DNA of 36,412 bases, taken from the NCBI GenBank assembly GCA_030429125.1, contig JAUIDF010000004.1, positions 1 to 36,412 on the forward strand, given 5' to 3'. Numbering within the stretch: the first letter of the stretch is position 1; each line of letters begins with the position of its first letter. The translations under genes and the position numbers were made by a program. Below are positions 25,181 through 32,780 of this stretch, piece by piece. The notes beneath the pieces are model-generated. The model did not search any database and had not been told where the DNA came from. It saw only the letters and a list, made by a program, of their open reading frames with translations. Origin of the DNA: Gammaproteobacteria bacterium (lineage in GTDB: Bacteria > Pseudomonadota > Gammaproteobacteria > Arenicellales > CAJQKF01).

Positions 25181-26017
25181 TCAGGGGCGCACCCGCAGGG
25201 CATCGTCGGGGCCCGGAGCAGGACAGTCGTGGTCCAGCCGGAGCCGGCGATCGGCGGCGTCGACGACGCCCGCCGGACATCGCGCCGCCTCGCGCTCGAC
25301 GTAGTACCGGAACCGGTAGTTGTGCGGATAGCGAATCTCGAGATCCCGCGCCAGCGGCAGGTAGCGGCAGGGCGGACGGTGGTCCGCGCGCGTCTCCTCG
25401 AGCAGCACGCGCGCCGCCTCCGGCGCCATCGCCTGTCCGCTCGTCACCGCGGCCTCCAGCAGGGCGAGACCGCGGTCGACATCGCCATCGAAGCCCACCA
25501 GGCCGATCACCGCGCGTATCCAGCGCGGCGCGAGGCCGAGGTAGTAGTGATACAGCCCCAGGAAGAAGTCGGGCCGCGGATCGGCGGGATCGCGGGACTT
25601 CAGCCAGCGGGCGCCGTCGCGCGCCACGAGACCGTAACGCAGCGCGCGCAGGAATCGGTGGTCGACCAGCGCCACGCGAGCGGCAAGACCGCTGACGACG
25701 GTGCGGCGATAGACGGCTTCGACATCCGCTTCCCCCGCCCGTGATTCGATCGAGTCGAGCAGGCGCTCCATGCCGGGCAGCACGCCGTCGGTGAGGAGTC
25801 TCGCGCCGTCGTAGTCGCCCAGCGCCACCGCCACCGCCCACGGTCCGGCAATGTCGTACATGCGCATGAGCGGGTCGACGGCAGGCTCGGGCGGCGGCAT
25901 CCAGACTTCCGGATCGATGTTGAGGATCTCGTCGAGGCGCCGGCGTTCCTGGCAGTCCGCGCCGACCGCCTGGTCCGCAGCGACCAGCGCGAAGATGGCG
26001 ACGAGCGCGACACGCAT
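25181..26017 (-). CDS. Secreted helical-repeat protein of unknown function
   Basis: 278 residues from ATG 26017, which shares one base with the preceding stop (TGATG). The start [20 protein letters not shown] is a Sec signal peptide, so the mature protein should be periplasmic. The body is mainly amphipathic helix with TPR-like spacing: [61 protein letters not shown] and a final [21 protein letters not shown] recognise the general TPR-like layout but no named family. It is coupled to the DUF3301 gene. Likely a structural or scaffold protein of the envelope, by analogy only. Confidence 0.75.
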   Translation of the reverse strand: MRVALVAIFALVAADQAVGADCQERRRLDEILNIDPEVWMPPPEPAVDPLMRMYDIAGPWAVAVALGDYDGARLLTDGVLPGMERLLDSIESRAGEADVEAVYRRTVVSGLAARVALVDHRFLRALRYGLVARDGARWLKSRDPADPRPDFFLGLYHYYLGLAPRWIRAVIGLVGFDGDVDRGLALLEAAVTSGQAMAPEAARVLLEETRADHRPPCRYLPLARDLEIRYPHNYRFRYYVEREAARCPAGVVDAADRRLRLDHDCPAPGPDDALRVRP

Positions 26018-26322
26018 CACGAGTCGAGCAACACGAGGTTGCGGAACTCGTCGCCGACGAACAGGATCGCGCCCTGGCGCCGCTCGACGCTCGACAGGGC
26101 GTAGTCGAACACGTACACGCGCCGCACCCGCACCCGGCCTCCCTCGCGCAGCAGCGACAGACTGCCGAAGCCCACCGAGCCGTCGAGGAACTGCACCTCG
26201 GCGCGGCGGCAGTAGTCGACGGCGACGCGGTTGGCGAGTTCGCGGATTTTCAGGCTGCTCCATCCGAACCACGCAACGCCCGCGGCGAGCAGGAACAGGA
26301 ACAACTCCAGGGGTGAGAGCAT
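26017..26322 (-). CDS. DUF3301-family membrane-anchored protein
   Basis: 101 residues from ATG 26322; the track's start at 26427 adds 35 residues not like the family and would lie upstream of a TATAAT element. One N-terminal membrane helix ([17 protein letters not shown], about 5-21), then [30 protein letters not shown] and a short beta-rich end with [23 protein letters not shown], the DUF3301 pattern found in gammaproteobacteria. Function is unknown. It is translationally coupled (TGATG) to the secreted helical-repeat protein. Confidence 0.85.
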   Translation of the reverse strand: MLSPLELFLFLLAAGVAWFGWSSLKIRELANRVAVDYCRRAEVQFLDGSVGFGSLSLLREGGRVRVRRVYVFDYALSSVERRQGAILFVGDEFRNLVLLDS

Positions 26323-26374
26323 GCGAAGGGCTGGTTCGTCCTTTGGTCGAAGGTGGCGCGGCGCGCCGCCGCGC

Positions 26375-26380
26375 ATTATA
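26375..26380 (-). promoter_or_regulatory. TATAAT -10 element for the DUF3301 gene pair
   Basis: A consensus TATAAT on the minus strand, context CCGGTATAATGC, lies 53 nt before the ATG at 26322. It looks like the glyQ element (CCGTTATAATTC). No convincing -35 is visible. Confidence 0.5.
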
Positions 26381-26400
26381 CCGGCGACCCGGCGCGGGCA

Positions 26401-26430
26401 TTGCCCGGCGGGGATCGGTTCGTCCATATT
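26401..26430 (+). promoter_or_regulatory. Candidate promoter of the choline-sulfatase gene
   Basis: TTGCCC (26401-26406) and CATATT (26425-26430) are separated by 18 nt, each matching 4 of 6 consensus bases. Transcription would start near 26437, about 38 nt before ATG 26475, which has GAGGTG 6 nt upstream. It is back to back with the DUF3301 promoter. Confidence 0.35.
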
Positions 26431-26474
26431 AGCCGGCCATCGAGCCGTCGCGAATCCCGCATCGAGGTGACACC

Positions 26475-27995
26475 ATGCCCAAGACGCCCAACATGCTCAT
26501 TCTCATGGCCGACCAGCTGACGGGCACGCTGTTTCCCGACGGACCGGCCACGTCAGTGCATGCGCCAAACCTGTGGCGGCTTGCCGAACGCTCGGCGCGC
26601 TTCGCCAACTGTTACACCCCGAGTCCCCTGTGCGTGCCGGCGCGGGCGGCGTTCATGAGCGGCCAGCTGCCCTCGCGCAGCCGCGTCTACGACAACGCGG
26701 CCGAGTTTCCGGCGTCGGTGCCGACTTATGCCCACTACCTGCGGCGCGCCGGCTACTACACCGCGCTGTCGGGCAAGATGCACTTCGTCGGACCGGATCA
26801 GCTGCACGGTTTCGAGACGCGGCTGACCACCGACATCTACCCGGCGGATTTCGGCTGGACCCCGGACTACCGCAAGCCGGGCGAGCGCATCGACTGGTGG
26901 TATCACAACATGGGCTCGGTGACCGGCGCGGGCGTGGCCGAGATCACCAACCAGCTCGAGTTCGACGACGAGGTGGCGTTCAACGGCGAGGCCGAGCTGC
27001 TGCGCCTCGCCCGCGGCAACGACCCGCGACCGTGGTGCCTGACGGTCAGCTTCACCCATCCCCACGACCCCTACGTGGCGCGGCGGCGCTACTGGGACCT
27101 TTACGAGCGCTGCGACATCCTCGAGCCACGCGTGACGGCCAGGGGGTTCGACGAACAGGACCCGCACAGCCAGCGGCTGCTGCTCGCCAACGACTACGCC
27201 AGTTTCGAGATCACCGACGACAACGTGCGCGACGCGCGACGCGCCTACCTGGCGAACGTCTCCTACGTCGACGAGAAAATCGGCGCGCTGCTCGACACCC
27301 TGCAACGCACCGGCCAGTCGAACGACACCGTGGTGCTGTTCTGCGCCGATCACGGCGACATGCTCGGCGAGCGCGGACTGTGGTTCAAGATGAGCTTCTT
27401 CGAGGGCTCGGCCCGGGTGCCGCTGATGATCGCGGGGCCCGGTATCGATCCCGGCCTGCGCGAGGCGCCGGTGTCCGCCCTCGACGTGCCGGCGACGCTG
27501 GCCGAACTGGCCGGCGTCGACACGACCGAGTTCTCATCGTGGAGCGACGGCGAATCGCTGCGCCCGCTGCTCGAAGGCGGCGAGCGCGAGAACGGCGTGC
27601 GCATGGAGTACGCCGCCGAAGGTTCGTACGCCCCGCTGGTGTCGATTCGCAAGGGACGCTACAAGTTCAATTTCTGCGAGCTCGATCCGCCGCAGCTCTT
27701 CGATCTCGAGGCCGACCCCGACGAACTCGACAACCTGGCCGACGACAGCGCACACGCAGCCATTGCCGCCGGCTTTCTGCACCAGGTCCGCAGCGACTGG
27801 GACATGGCTCGGTTCGATGCCGAGGTGCGCGACAGCCAGGCGCGGCGCTGGGTCGTCTACGACGCGCTGTGCCAGGGCCGGCAGACACCGTGGGACTTCG
27901 AGCCGAGCCATCGCAGCCACGACCGCTTCATGCGCAACCACATGGACCTGAACGTGGTCGAGGACCGCGCAAGGTTCCCCCGGCAGGGTGGGTGA
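26475..27995 (+). CDS. betC: Choline-sulfatase (type I sulfatase)
   Basis: 506 residues, the usual BetC size. The sulfatase signature Cys53-Val-Pro-Ala-Arg57 (SPLCVPARAAFMSG) is intact; Cys53 would be converted to formylglycine. Metal ligands appear in MADQ (Asp13) and CADHGD (Asp292, His293). Choline-sulfatase features are strong: YDNAAEFPASVPTYAHYLRRAGY, SGKMHFVGPDQLHGFETRLTTDIYPADFGWTPDY, WWYHNMGSV and FTHPHDPYV. The enzyme releases choline and sulfate from choline-O-sulfate, a marine and soil osmolyte. No betAB, betI or choline transporter gene is adjacent. The last three codons and the TGA lie within a REP-like repeat, so the C-terminus RQGG may be altered from the ancestral form. Confidence 0.92.
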   Translation: MPKTPNMLILMADQLTGTLFPDGPATSVHAPNLWRLAERSARFANCYTPSPLCVPARAAFMSGQLPSRSRVYDNAAEFPASVPTYAHYLRRAGYYTALSGKMHFVGPDQLHGFETRLTTDIYPADFGWTPDYRKPGERIDWWYHNMGSVTGAGVAEITNQLEFDDEVAFNGEAELLRLARGNDPRPWCLTVSFTHPHDPYVARRRYWDLYERCDILEPRVTARGFDEQDPHSQRLLLANDYASFEITDDNVRDARRAYLANVSYVDEKIGALLDTLQRTGQSNDTVVLFCADHGDMLGERGLWFKMSFFEGSARVPLMIAGPGIDPGLREAPVSALDVPATLAELAGVDTTEFSSWSDGESLRPLLEGGERENGVRMEYAAEGSYAPLVSIRKGRYKFNFCELDPPQLFDLEADPDELDNLADDSAHAAIAAGFLHQVRSDWDMARFDAEVRDSQARRWVVYDALCQGRQTPWDFEPSHRSHDRFMRNHMDLNVVEDRARFPRQGG

Positions 27996-28049
27996 AACCC
28001 ACGCGTATTGGCGAATCGAATGCCGCGACGCGTGGGTTTCACCCACCCT
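27985..28049. repeat. REP-like inverted repeat overlapping the betC stop
   Basis: Bases 27985-28006 and 28028-28049 are perfect 22-bp reverse complements separated by 21 nt. Each arm is itself a small hairpin (GTGGGT-GAA-ACCCAC and its complement). Sequences of the type GGGTGGGTGAAACCCACGC are dispersed repeats in many proteobacteria. The first arm contains the last codons and stop of betC. Confidence 0.85.
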
Positions 28050-28075
28050 ACGGAATGAAACGTGCGCATGAACGC

Positions 28076-28198
28076 GGCATCCCGTAGGTCGGATTAGCCG
28101 AAGGCGTAATCCGACGAGGGACGTGCATTCGTGCCCGCCGACGCATTGTCGGGTTACGCTCCCGCTGGCGCGGCTGCCAACCCGACCTACGGGATGCC
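28076..28198. repeat. BIME-like composite of two hairpins
   Basis: A 17-bp perfect inverted repeat (28076-28092 with 28182-28198, containing CCCGTAGGTCGG) encloses two hairpins: GTCGGATTA/TAATCCGAC (28088-28096 with 28107-28115) and GTCGGGTT/AACCCGAC (28148-28155 with 28179-28186). The GTAGGTCGGATTA type is a widespread dispersed repeat associated with REP elements. No gene is visible inside. Confidence 0.85.
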
Positions 28199-28254
28199 AC
28201 GATCGTACTTTGTGGTGATCGTCGGGGAAAACGGAATGGCCCTGAAGCCGCAGC

Positions 28255-28277
28255 GCGTGGGTTGCACCCACCCTACG
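28255..28277. repeat. Third REP-like hairpin copy
   Basis: GCGTGGGTTGCACCCACCC plus CTACG repeats the right arm found at 28030-28052 with a single base change in the loop (TTC to TGC). With the two preceding elements it fills the 329-nt gene-free stretch between betC and the HAD gene; nothing else is seen there. Confidence 0.8.
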
Positions 28278-28324
28278 TGGACGGTCTTGCTTTCAAGCCG
28301 GACGAGTTCCCAGGTTGGCCCCGT

Positions 28325-29035
28325 TCAGCAGCCAAGCTGCTTGGCCAGGTCGACAATATCCTTCGCATGCACCGCATTGGCGGGATCGGGCGAGACGTCC
28401 TTGGGTCGATCGGCGCCGAACTCGTCGCGCCGCTCGACGTAGGCGGTCTGCAGGCCGCATTCGCGCGCGGCGTCGAGGTCGTCCTGGTGCGCGGCGGCGA
28501 GCATGACCTCGCCGGGCGAGACGTCGAACACGTCGGCGACGCCGAGATAGGTGGACGGGTCCGGCTTGTAGGCGCGAAACACCTCGGCCGAGAGGATGCA
28601 GTCCCACGGCAGGGCGGCCCGCTTGGCCATGTTCGCGAGCAACCCGAGGTTGCCGTTCGACAGCGTGCAGATGGTGTGGCGCGTTTTGATGCGCGTGAGA
28701 CCCTCCACCGAATCAGGCCAGGGGTCGAGCCGGTGCCAGGCGCGGTTCAGGTCGCGCCGTCCCGCCTCGTCGAGCCCGGTGACGCCGAATTCCACCAGGA
28801 CGTCGTCCAGGATCATGCGGTGCAGGTCGTCGATGCGCGTCCAGCCGAGCTCGCCGGCCATGACCCGCGCCATCGCCGGCCGGTAGCCGGCGCGCCACGC
28901 CCGGGCGAAGCCGGCGGCGTCGACGCCGAGCCCGAGGGCGTCCACCTCGCGTGCGATGGAGCCGTGCCAGTCGACCACCGTGCCGAACACGTCAAAGGCG
29001 ACGATGCGAACGGCGGGAGATTGTCCGTCTGCCAT
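28325..29035 (-). CDS. HAD-family hydrolase, haloacid dehalogenase type II-like
   Basis: 236 residues. HAD motifs: nucleophile Asp15 in VAFDVFGTVVDWHG, Ser126-Asn127 in TLSNGN, Lys157 in AYKPDPSTY and acidic AAHQDDLDAA (Asp185/186). The overall layout is that of L-2-haloacid dehalogenase type II. However, the Ser and Asn seen around the last motif of proven dehalogenases (SxNxxD) appear here as AxQDD, so true dehalogenase activity is doubtful and a small-molecule phosphatase is as likely. ATG 29035. It is divergent from the UDG-like gene, with 95 nt between starts. Confidence 0.82.
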   Translation of the reverse strand: MADGQSPAVRIVAFDVFGTVVDWHGSIAREVDALGLGVDAAGFARAWRAGYRPAMARVMAGELGWTRIDDLHRMILDDVLVEFGVTGLDEAGRRDLNRAWHRLDPWPDSVEGLTRIKTRHTICTLSNGNLGLLANMAKRAALPWDCILSAEVFRAYKPDPSTYLGVADVFDVSPGEVMLAAAHQDDLDAARECGLQTAYVERRDEFGADRPKDVSPDPANAVHAKDIVDLAKQLGC

Positions 29036-29130
29036 GTGTCAATTCCGCGAGCAAGTCGTTTACCGGCGGGCCCGGCCGGTGTACGGTGAAGCCGTCAACC
29101 ACCGTGGCCCGAGTGCCCCACTATCGCACA

Positions 29131-29733
29131 ATGGCGACCCCGTCACTCGACAACTTGCTGGCCGAGGCCCGCGCCTGCCGCCGCTGCGCCGATCGCCTGC
29201 CCCTCGGATGCCGCCCGGTGCTGCGTGCATCGGCCTCGGCGAGCCTGCTGGTCGTCGGCCAGGCGCCCGGTATCAAGGTGCACGAGAGCGGCATTCCGTG
29301 GAACGACGCGAGCGGACGGCGCCTGCGCGAATGGATGGGCCTGGACGAGGACACGTTCTACGACGAATCGCGCATCGCCATCGTTCCCGCCGGCCTGTGC
29401 TATCCCGGCAGGGGCGCCAGCGGCGACCTGCCGCCGGTGCCCGAGTGCGCGCCGCTGTGGCACGGACGGATCAGGCCGCGACTCGTCAACGTACGGTTGA
29501 CCCTCGTCATCGGTCAATATGCCCAGGCCTACTACCTCGGGTCGCGGCGTCGCCCGACGCTGACCGACACGGTGCGGCACTGGCGCGACTACCTCCCCGA
29601 CCTCCTCCCCTTGCCGCATCCGTCGCCGAGAAACACCCTGTGGCTCAGGCGAAACGACTGGTTCGATGCCGAGGTCATACCCATGTTGAGAGAGAAGGTC
29701 ACCGAAGCACTGGCGCAGGAGGATTCGACATGA
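29131..29733 (+). CDS. Uracil-DNA glycosylase superfamily protein
   Basis: 200 residues from ATG 29131; the track's frame begins earlier, at 28951, in sequence antisense to the HAD gene. Motif A appears as VVGQAPGIKVHESGIPWND (GQAPG 43-47) and the C-terminal motif as PHPSPRN (His163). The N-terminal ARACRRCADRLPLGCRPV recalls the CxxC region of family 4 UDGs. The branch with IPWNDASGRRLREWMGL is widespread but biochemically little known, so uracil excision is not certain. The stop overlaps the next gene (ATGA). DNA repair would be cytoplasmic. Confidence 0.82.
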   Translation: MATPSLDNLLAEARACRRCADRLPLGCRPVLRASASASLLVVGQAPGIKVHESGIPWNDASGRRLREWMGLDEDTFYDESRIAIVPAGLCYPGRGASGDLPPVPECAPLWHGRIRPRLVNVRLTLVIGQYAQAYYLGSRRRPTLTDTVRHWRDYLPDLLPLPHPSPRNTLWLRRNDWFDAEVIPMLREKVTEALAQEDST

Positions 29734-30659
29734 AAGTGGCGATCATCGGCGGAACCGGTTTCGTCGGCAGCTACCTGGTCGACGAGCTGTTGGCAGGCGG
29801 CCATCGTCCGCGACTGCTGGTTCGCGCGGGCAGCGAGCACAAGGTGCCCGCGCGCGAGCGATGCGACCTGATCACCGGCAAGGTGTCGCAGGCGGAGGCG
29901 TTGGCCGAGTGCGTCTCGGGCGCCGACGCCCTGATCTATCTCGTCGGCATCCTGCGCGAATTCCCCGCGCGCGGCATCACTTTCGAAGCGATACAGTACC
30001 AGGGCTTCGTCGACAGCCTGGCCGCGGCCCGCGCGGCCGGCATCGACCGGGTGGTGCTGATGAGCGCGAACGGGGTCGAGCAGGCCGCGGTGGCCTACCA
30101 GCAGACCAAGCGTCGGGCCGAGCAGCACCTCGCCGAAAGCGGCGTCCACTGGACGGTGTTCCGTCCCAGCGTGATCTTCGGCGACCCGCGCGGGCGCATG
30201 GAGTTCTGCACCCAGTTGAAAGCCGAACTCGTCGACCCACCGCTGCCGGCAACGCTGTTTTTTCCCGGTATCAATCCGCTGACCGCGGGCGATCAGCCGA
30301 TGTCGCCGGTGTTCGTCGGCGACGTGGCCCGCTGCTTCGCCGCCTGCCTCGACGACCCGGCGAGCTTCGGACAGATCTATCCGCTTGGCGGCCCGCGCGT
30401 ACTGAGCTGGAAGGAAATCGTCGGCACCATCGCCCGCGCCGGCGGGCGGCGCGGCAAACTGACGATGCCGGCCCCGGCATGGGGGGTGAAGGCGGTGGCG
30501 CGCGTGTTCGAGGGATTCGCCTGGTTTCCGCTGACGGCCGACCAGGTCACCATGCTCATGCAGGGCAACGAGGCCGACGGCTCACGCGCCTTCACGCAGT
30601 TCGGCATCGAGCCGACGCGCTTCGGCGAGTCGGCGCTGGGCTACCTGGCGCGGGGCTGA
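29730..30659 (+). CDS. NAD(P)-binding protein, complex I NDUFA9-like
   Basis: 309 residues from ATG 29730, with AGGAGG 7 nt upstream inside the UDG gene. Atypical short-chain dehydrogenase: GGTGFVGSYLV (8-18) binds the dinucleotide, LIYLVGILRE and MSANGVEQAAVAYQQTKRRAEQHL follow, and FRPSVIFG closes the core. The Tyr-x3-Lys of active reductases is present as YQQTK. This group includes the mitochondrial complex I subunit NDUFA9 and bacterial relatives thought to be structural or quinone-related. Translationally coupled to the UDG-like gene, with no evident shared pathway. Confidence 0.85.
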   Translation: MKVAIIGGTGFVGSYLVDELLAGGHRPRLLVRAGSEHKVPARERCDLITGKVSQAEALAECVSGADALIYLVGILREFPARGITFEAIQYQGFVDSLAAARAAGIDRVVLMSANGVEQAAVAYQQTKRRAEQHLAESGVHWTVFRPSVIFGDPRGRMEFCTQLKAELVDPPLPATLFFPGINPLTAGDQPMSPVFVGDVARCFAACLDDPASFGQIYPLGGPRVLSWKEIVGTIARAGGRRGKLTMPAPAWGVKAVARVFEGFAWFPLTADQVTMLMQGNEADGSRAFTQFGIEPTRFGESALGYLARG

Positions 30660-30782
30660 CCACCGCCGCGACGAATCCGGGGCGATTCGGGCCACGGCGC
30701 GTCGAGCGATCGACCGGGCCGGCCCTGGTCAGGGCGGAGTCGAACCGCCGGCCACCCTCCACCGCCGCCCGGTGGCGCGGCG

Positions 30783-31178
30783 TTATGGCGGCGCGTGGCA
30801 GACCGCCTCGGTGTTGTTGCCGTCGGGGTCGAGCACGAAGGCACCATAGTAGTGCTCGTGATACTGGGGGCGCGGGCCGGGTGCGCCATTGTCCACGCCG
30901 CCGGCTTCGACGCCGTGGCGATGATAGCTGTCGACGTCGGCGCGCGATGCGGCCGTAAACGCCACGTGCCGGGGCGAGGCCGCCTCGCGGGTCTCGATGA
31001 TCCAGAACACGGGTCGGCCCGTCGGTCCGAGTGCGCACATCCGCTGCTCGGGAAAATCCTCGTTCCACTCGGCGGTGAACTGCATCTGCACGGTGTAGCC
31101 GAGCGTACCCAGGGCCGCCGCGTAAAAGTCACGCGTGGCCTCGAAGTTCGTGGCATACGTGCTGAGGTGGTCGATCAT
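30783..31178 (-). CDS. VOC-family (glyoxalase-fold) protein
   Basis: 131 residues. Two beta-alpha-beta-beta-beta units with likely metal ligands His4 (MIDHLSTYA), His71 (PRHVAF) and Glu124 (GNNTEAV). The type with YAAALGTLGYTV and YYGAFVLDPDGNNTEAVCH is a common glyoxalase/bleomycin-resistance-like protein without assigned substrate. ATG 31178 has GGAG 9 nt upstream. It converges with the NDUFA9-like gene (123-nt spacer) and lies downstream of the lipoprotein gene on the same strand, 46 nt away. Confidence 0.88.
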   Translation of the reverse strand: MIDHLSTYATNFEATRDFYAAALGTLGYTVQMQFTAEWNEDFPEQRMCALGPTGRPVFWIIETREAASPRHVAFTAASRADVDSYHRHGVEAGGVDNGAPGPRPQYHEHYYGAFVLDPDGNNTEAVCHAPP

Positions 31179-31224
31179 GGATCATCGCTCCATTGGCGGC
31201 AGGACGTGGAGGGAACGCAATTGC

Positions 31225-32586
31225 TCAGCAGTCGCCAAACTCCAGGTCGGCGGTGGCGCTGACTCGGAATTCGAACTGCTCCGCACCGCGACGGCAGCGC
31301 ACGGTACCCGACTGGCCCGTGGGACCGTCATAGTCGGTCCACACGTCGCGGCCCTTGTCCCGGTTGCCATGCCGCTCGAGCGGCTGCCCGTTGAGTTCGC
31401 AGGCATCCATGCCGTTGGTGGACGGACACATGACCAGGGCGACGCCACGCCCGTCCCAGGCCACCGGGTTCCAGTGATGGAAGGCGTCGCTGGACGCGGT
31501 CAGCGACTGCCGCTGCTGGCCGTCGCCGTTGTCGGCGTCTTCATCCGTGGTCCCGGCATCGTCGTCGGCGCCGTTCGTGGGCGAGTCGCTGCAGTCGAAC
31601 GGCGCCGACGAGTCACCTTCCCCGGACAGCAGGGCGTCGGTCGTTTCCTCGTCGTCGCCTTCGCCGTCGCCGTCATCGTCATCGTCATCGCCGGATTCGA
31701 CCGGCTCGCGTACGACGAAGCCGACCGTGTCGGCGTCGAGGTGCAAGCCGTTGCTGACCACCAGCGTGGCCCGATAGTCGCCGGGATCGAGGTCATCGAT
31801 ACAGGGAAACTCGCCGTCGCGCGTGAACGCCTCACCGTCGATCGTCCACTGGAAGCTGAGCACCATCTGCGAGGGCTCACTGGAACGCGACCCGTCCAGG
31901 CGCAGGCGGCCGCCTCCGGATCGCGAGACACCGGCCACCGCGCGGGGACGGTCCGGCAGCACCTGGGAGTCCTCGGCATCGAGGCGTACGACATCGTCGA
32001 CCAGGGTGAACAGCCCGGCCCGCCGCACCTTCGACGACTGGCTGAACTGGATGCGAATGGCGCGGCCGGTAAACCGGCGCGTGTCCACGTAATGGGTGCG
32101 AAACGCGCCATTGACGGGATGCTGGTGGCAGGCGCCGGTCAGCGGCACGACCGCGGTGGACAGCCCCACGGCGGCAAGCTCGGCGCCGCTCTCGGCGTCG
32201 AGAATCCGCACGCTGAAGTTCACCGGCATGTCCGGCAGGCGCGCCGCCTCGATGGTCTCCGTGAGCGCGCTGAAGGCGACGCCGATTCCCGCGGTGAAGG
32301 GCCGCGAGGTGAGCGTGCCGGTCGAGCCCGGTTCGGCCGGGCGGCCGGCACGCACCAGGCCGGCATGGTTGCCCGACAGGACCAGGCCGGTGGTATCGAA
32401 CGAGGAAAAGCACTCGCCCTCGGTCACCACGGCGGCAAAACCGCCGAGCCGGCCCGAGGACGACCAGCCGGCCAGGGCGCCGGATTCGAAGTCGCCGTCA
32501 TCGAGCGGGGTCACCGCTGTCGCGGCGCAGGAAGTGAGTGTCAGCGCCATCCATAGGGCGAATCGCGGGCCGTTGTATCCGGACAC
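31225..32586 (-). CDS. Lipoprotein with PKD-like domain and acidic linker
   Basis: 453 residues from GTG 32586, which has GGAG 10 nt upstream; the track's TTG at 32595 leaves no room for a ribosome-binding site. The signal GPRFALWMALTLTSC has a lipobox cysteine near residue 20. Residues ~30-205 look like a carbohydrate-binding-type beta domain (DGDFESGALAGWSSSG, RAIRIQFSQSS). About 214-296 is PKD-like (LRLDGSRSSEPSQMVLSFQWTIDG, DYRATLVVSNG). A linker rich in Asp/Glu (ESGDDDDDDGDGEGDDEE, about 297-314) leads to a Cys-containing C-terminal region. Probably a surface or periplasmic binding protein, perhaps calcium-dependent. I do not recognise a specific family. Confidence 0.72.
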   Translation of the reverse strand: MSGYNGPRFALWMALTLTSCAATAVTPLDDGDFESGALAGWSSSGRLGGFAAVVTEGECFSSFDTTGLVLSGNHAGLVRAGRPAEPGSTGTLTSRPFTAGIGVAFSALTETIEAARLPDMPVNFSVRILDAESGAELAAVGLSTAVVPLTGACHQHPVNGAFRTHYVDTRRFTGRAIRIQFSQSSKVRRAGLFTLVDDVVRLDAEDSQVLPDRPRAVAGVSRSGGGRLRLDGSRSSEPSQMVLSFQWTIDGEAFTRDGEFPCIDDLDPGDYRATLVVSNGLHLDADTVGFVVREPVESGDDDDDDGDGEGDDEETTDALLSGEGDSSAPFDCSDSPTNGADDDAGTTDEDADNGDGQQRQSLTASSDAFHHWNPVAWDGRGVALVMCPSTNGMDACELNGQPLERHGNRDKGRDVWTDYDGPTGQSGTVRCRRGAEQFEFRVSATADLEFGDC

Positions 32587-32780
32587 GTCGCGCAATCTCC
32601 ATTTCTACGAGGAAAGGCATTGTAACCAAAAGGCCGATCCCGGTGCACGGGCGGCGTCGCGTTGCTTACGCCGGTCGCGACCCCACATCACAGGGCGCCG
32701 GCGAACGCCCTCGTCCGGCCGCCGCGCAGGCGCCCGCGCAACGACGACGATAGCGACTCTTGAGACCGTCCCGAACCGAA

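Noticed and set aside
28951-29130. N-terminal extension of the UDG-like frame
   Set aside because: It is antisense to the HAD gene for much of its length and lacks similarity to the family, which begins near MATPSLDNLLAEAR.
30727-30751. tRNA T-arm-like sequence on the minus strand (GGCGGTTCGACTCCGCC)
   Set aside because: The T-stem and loop fit, but CCA follows after only four bases and no anticodon or acceptor partner is found upstream; probably chance, or at most a remnant.
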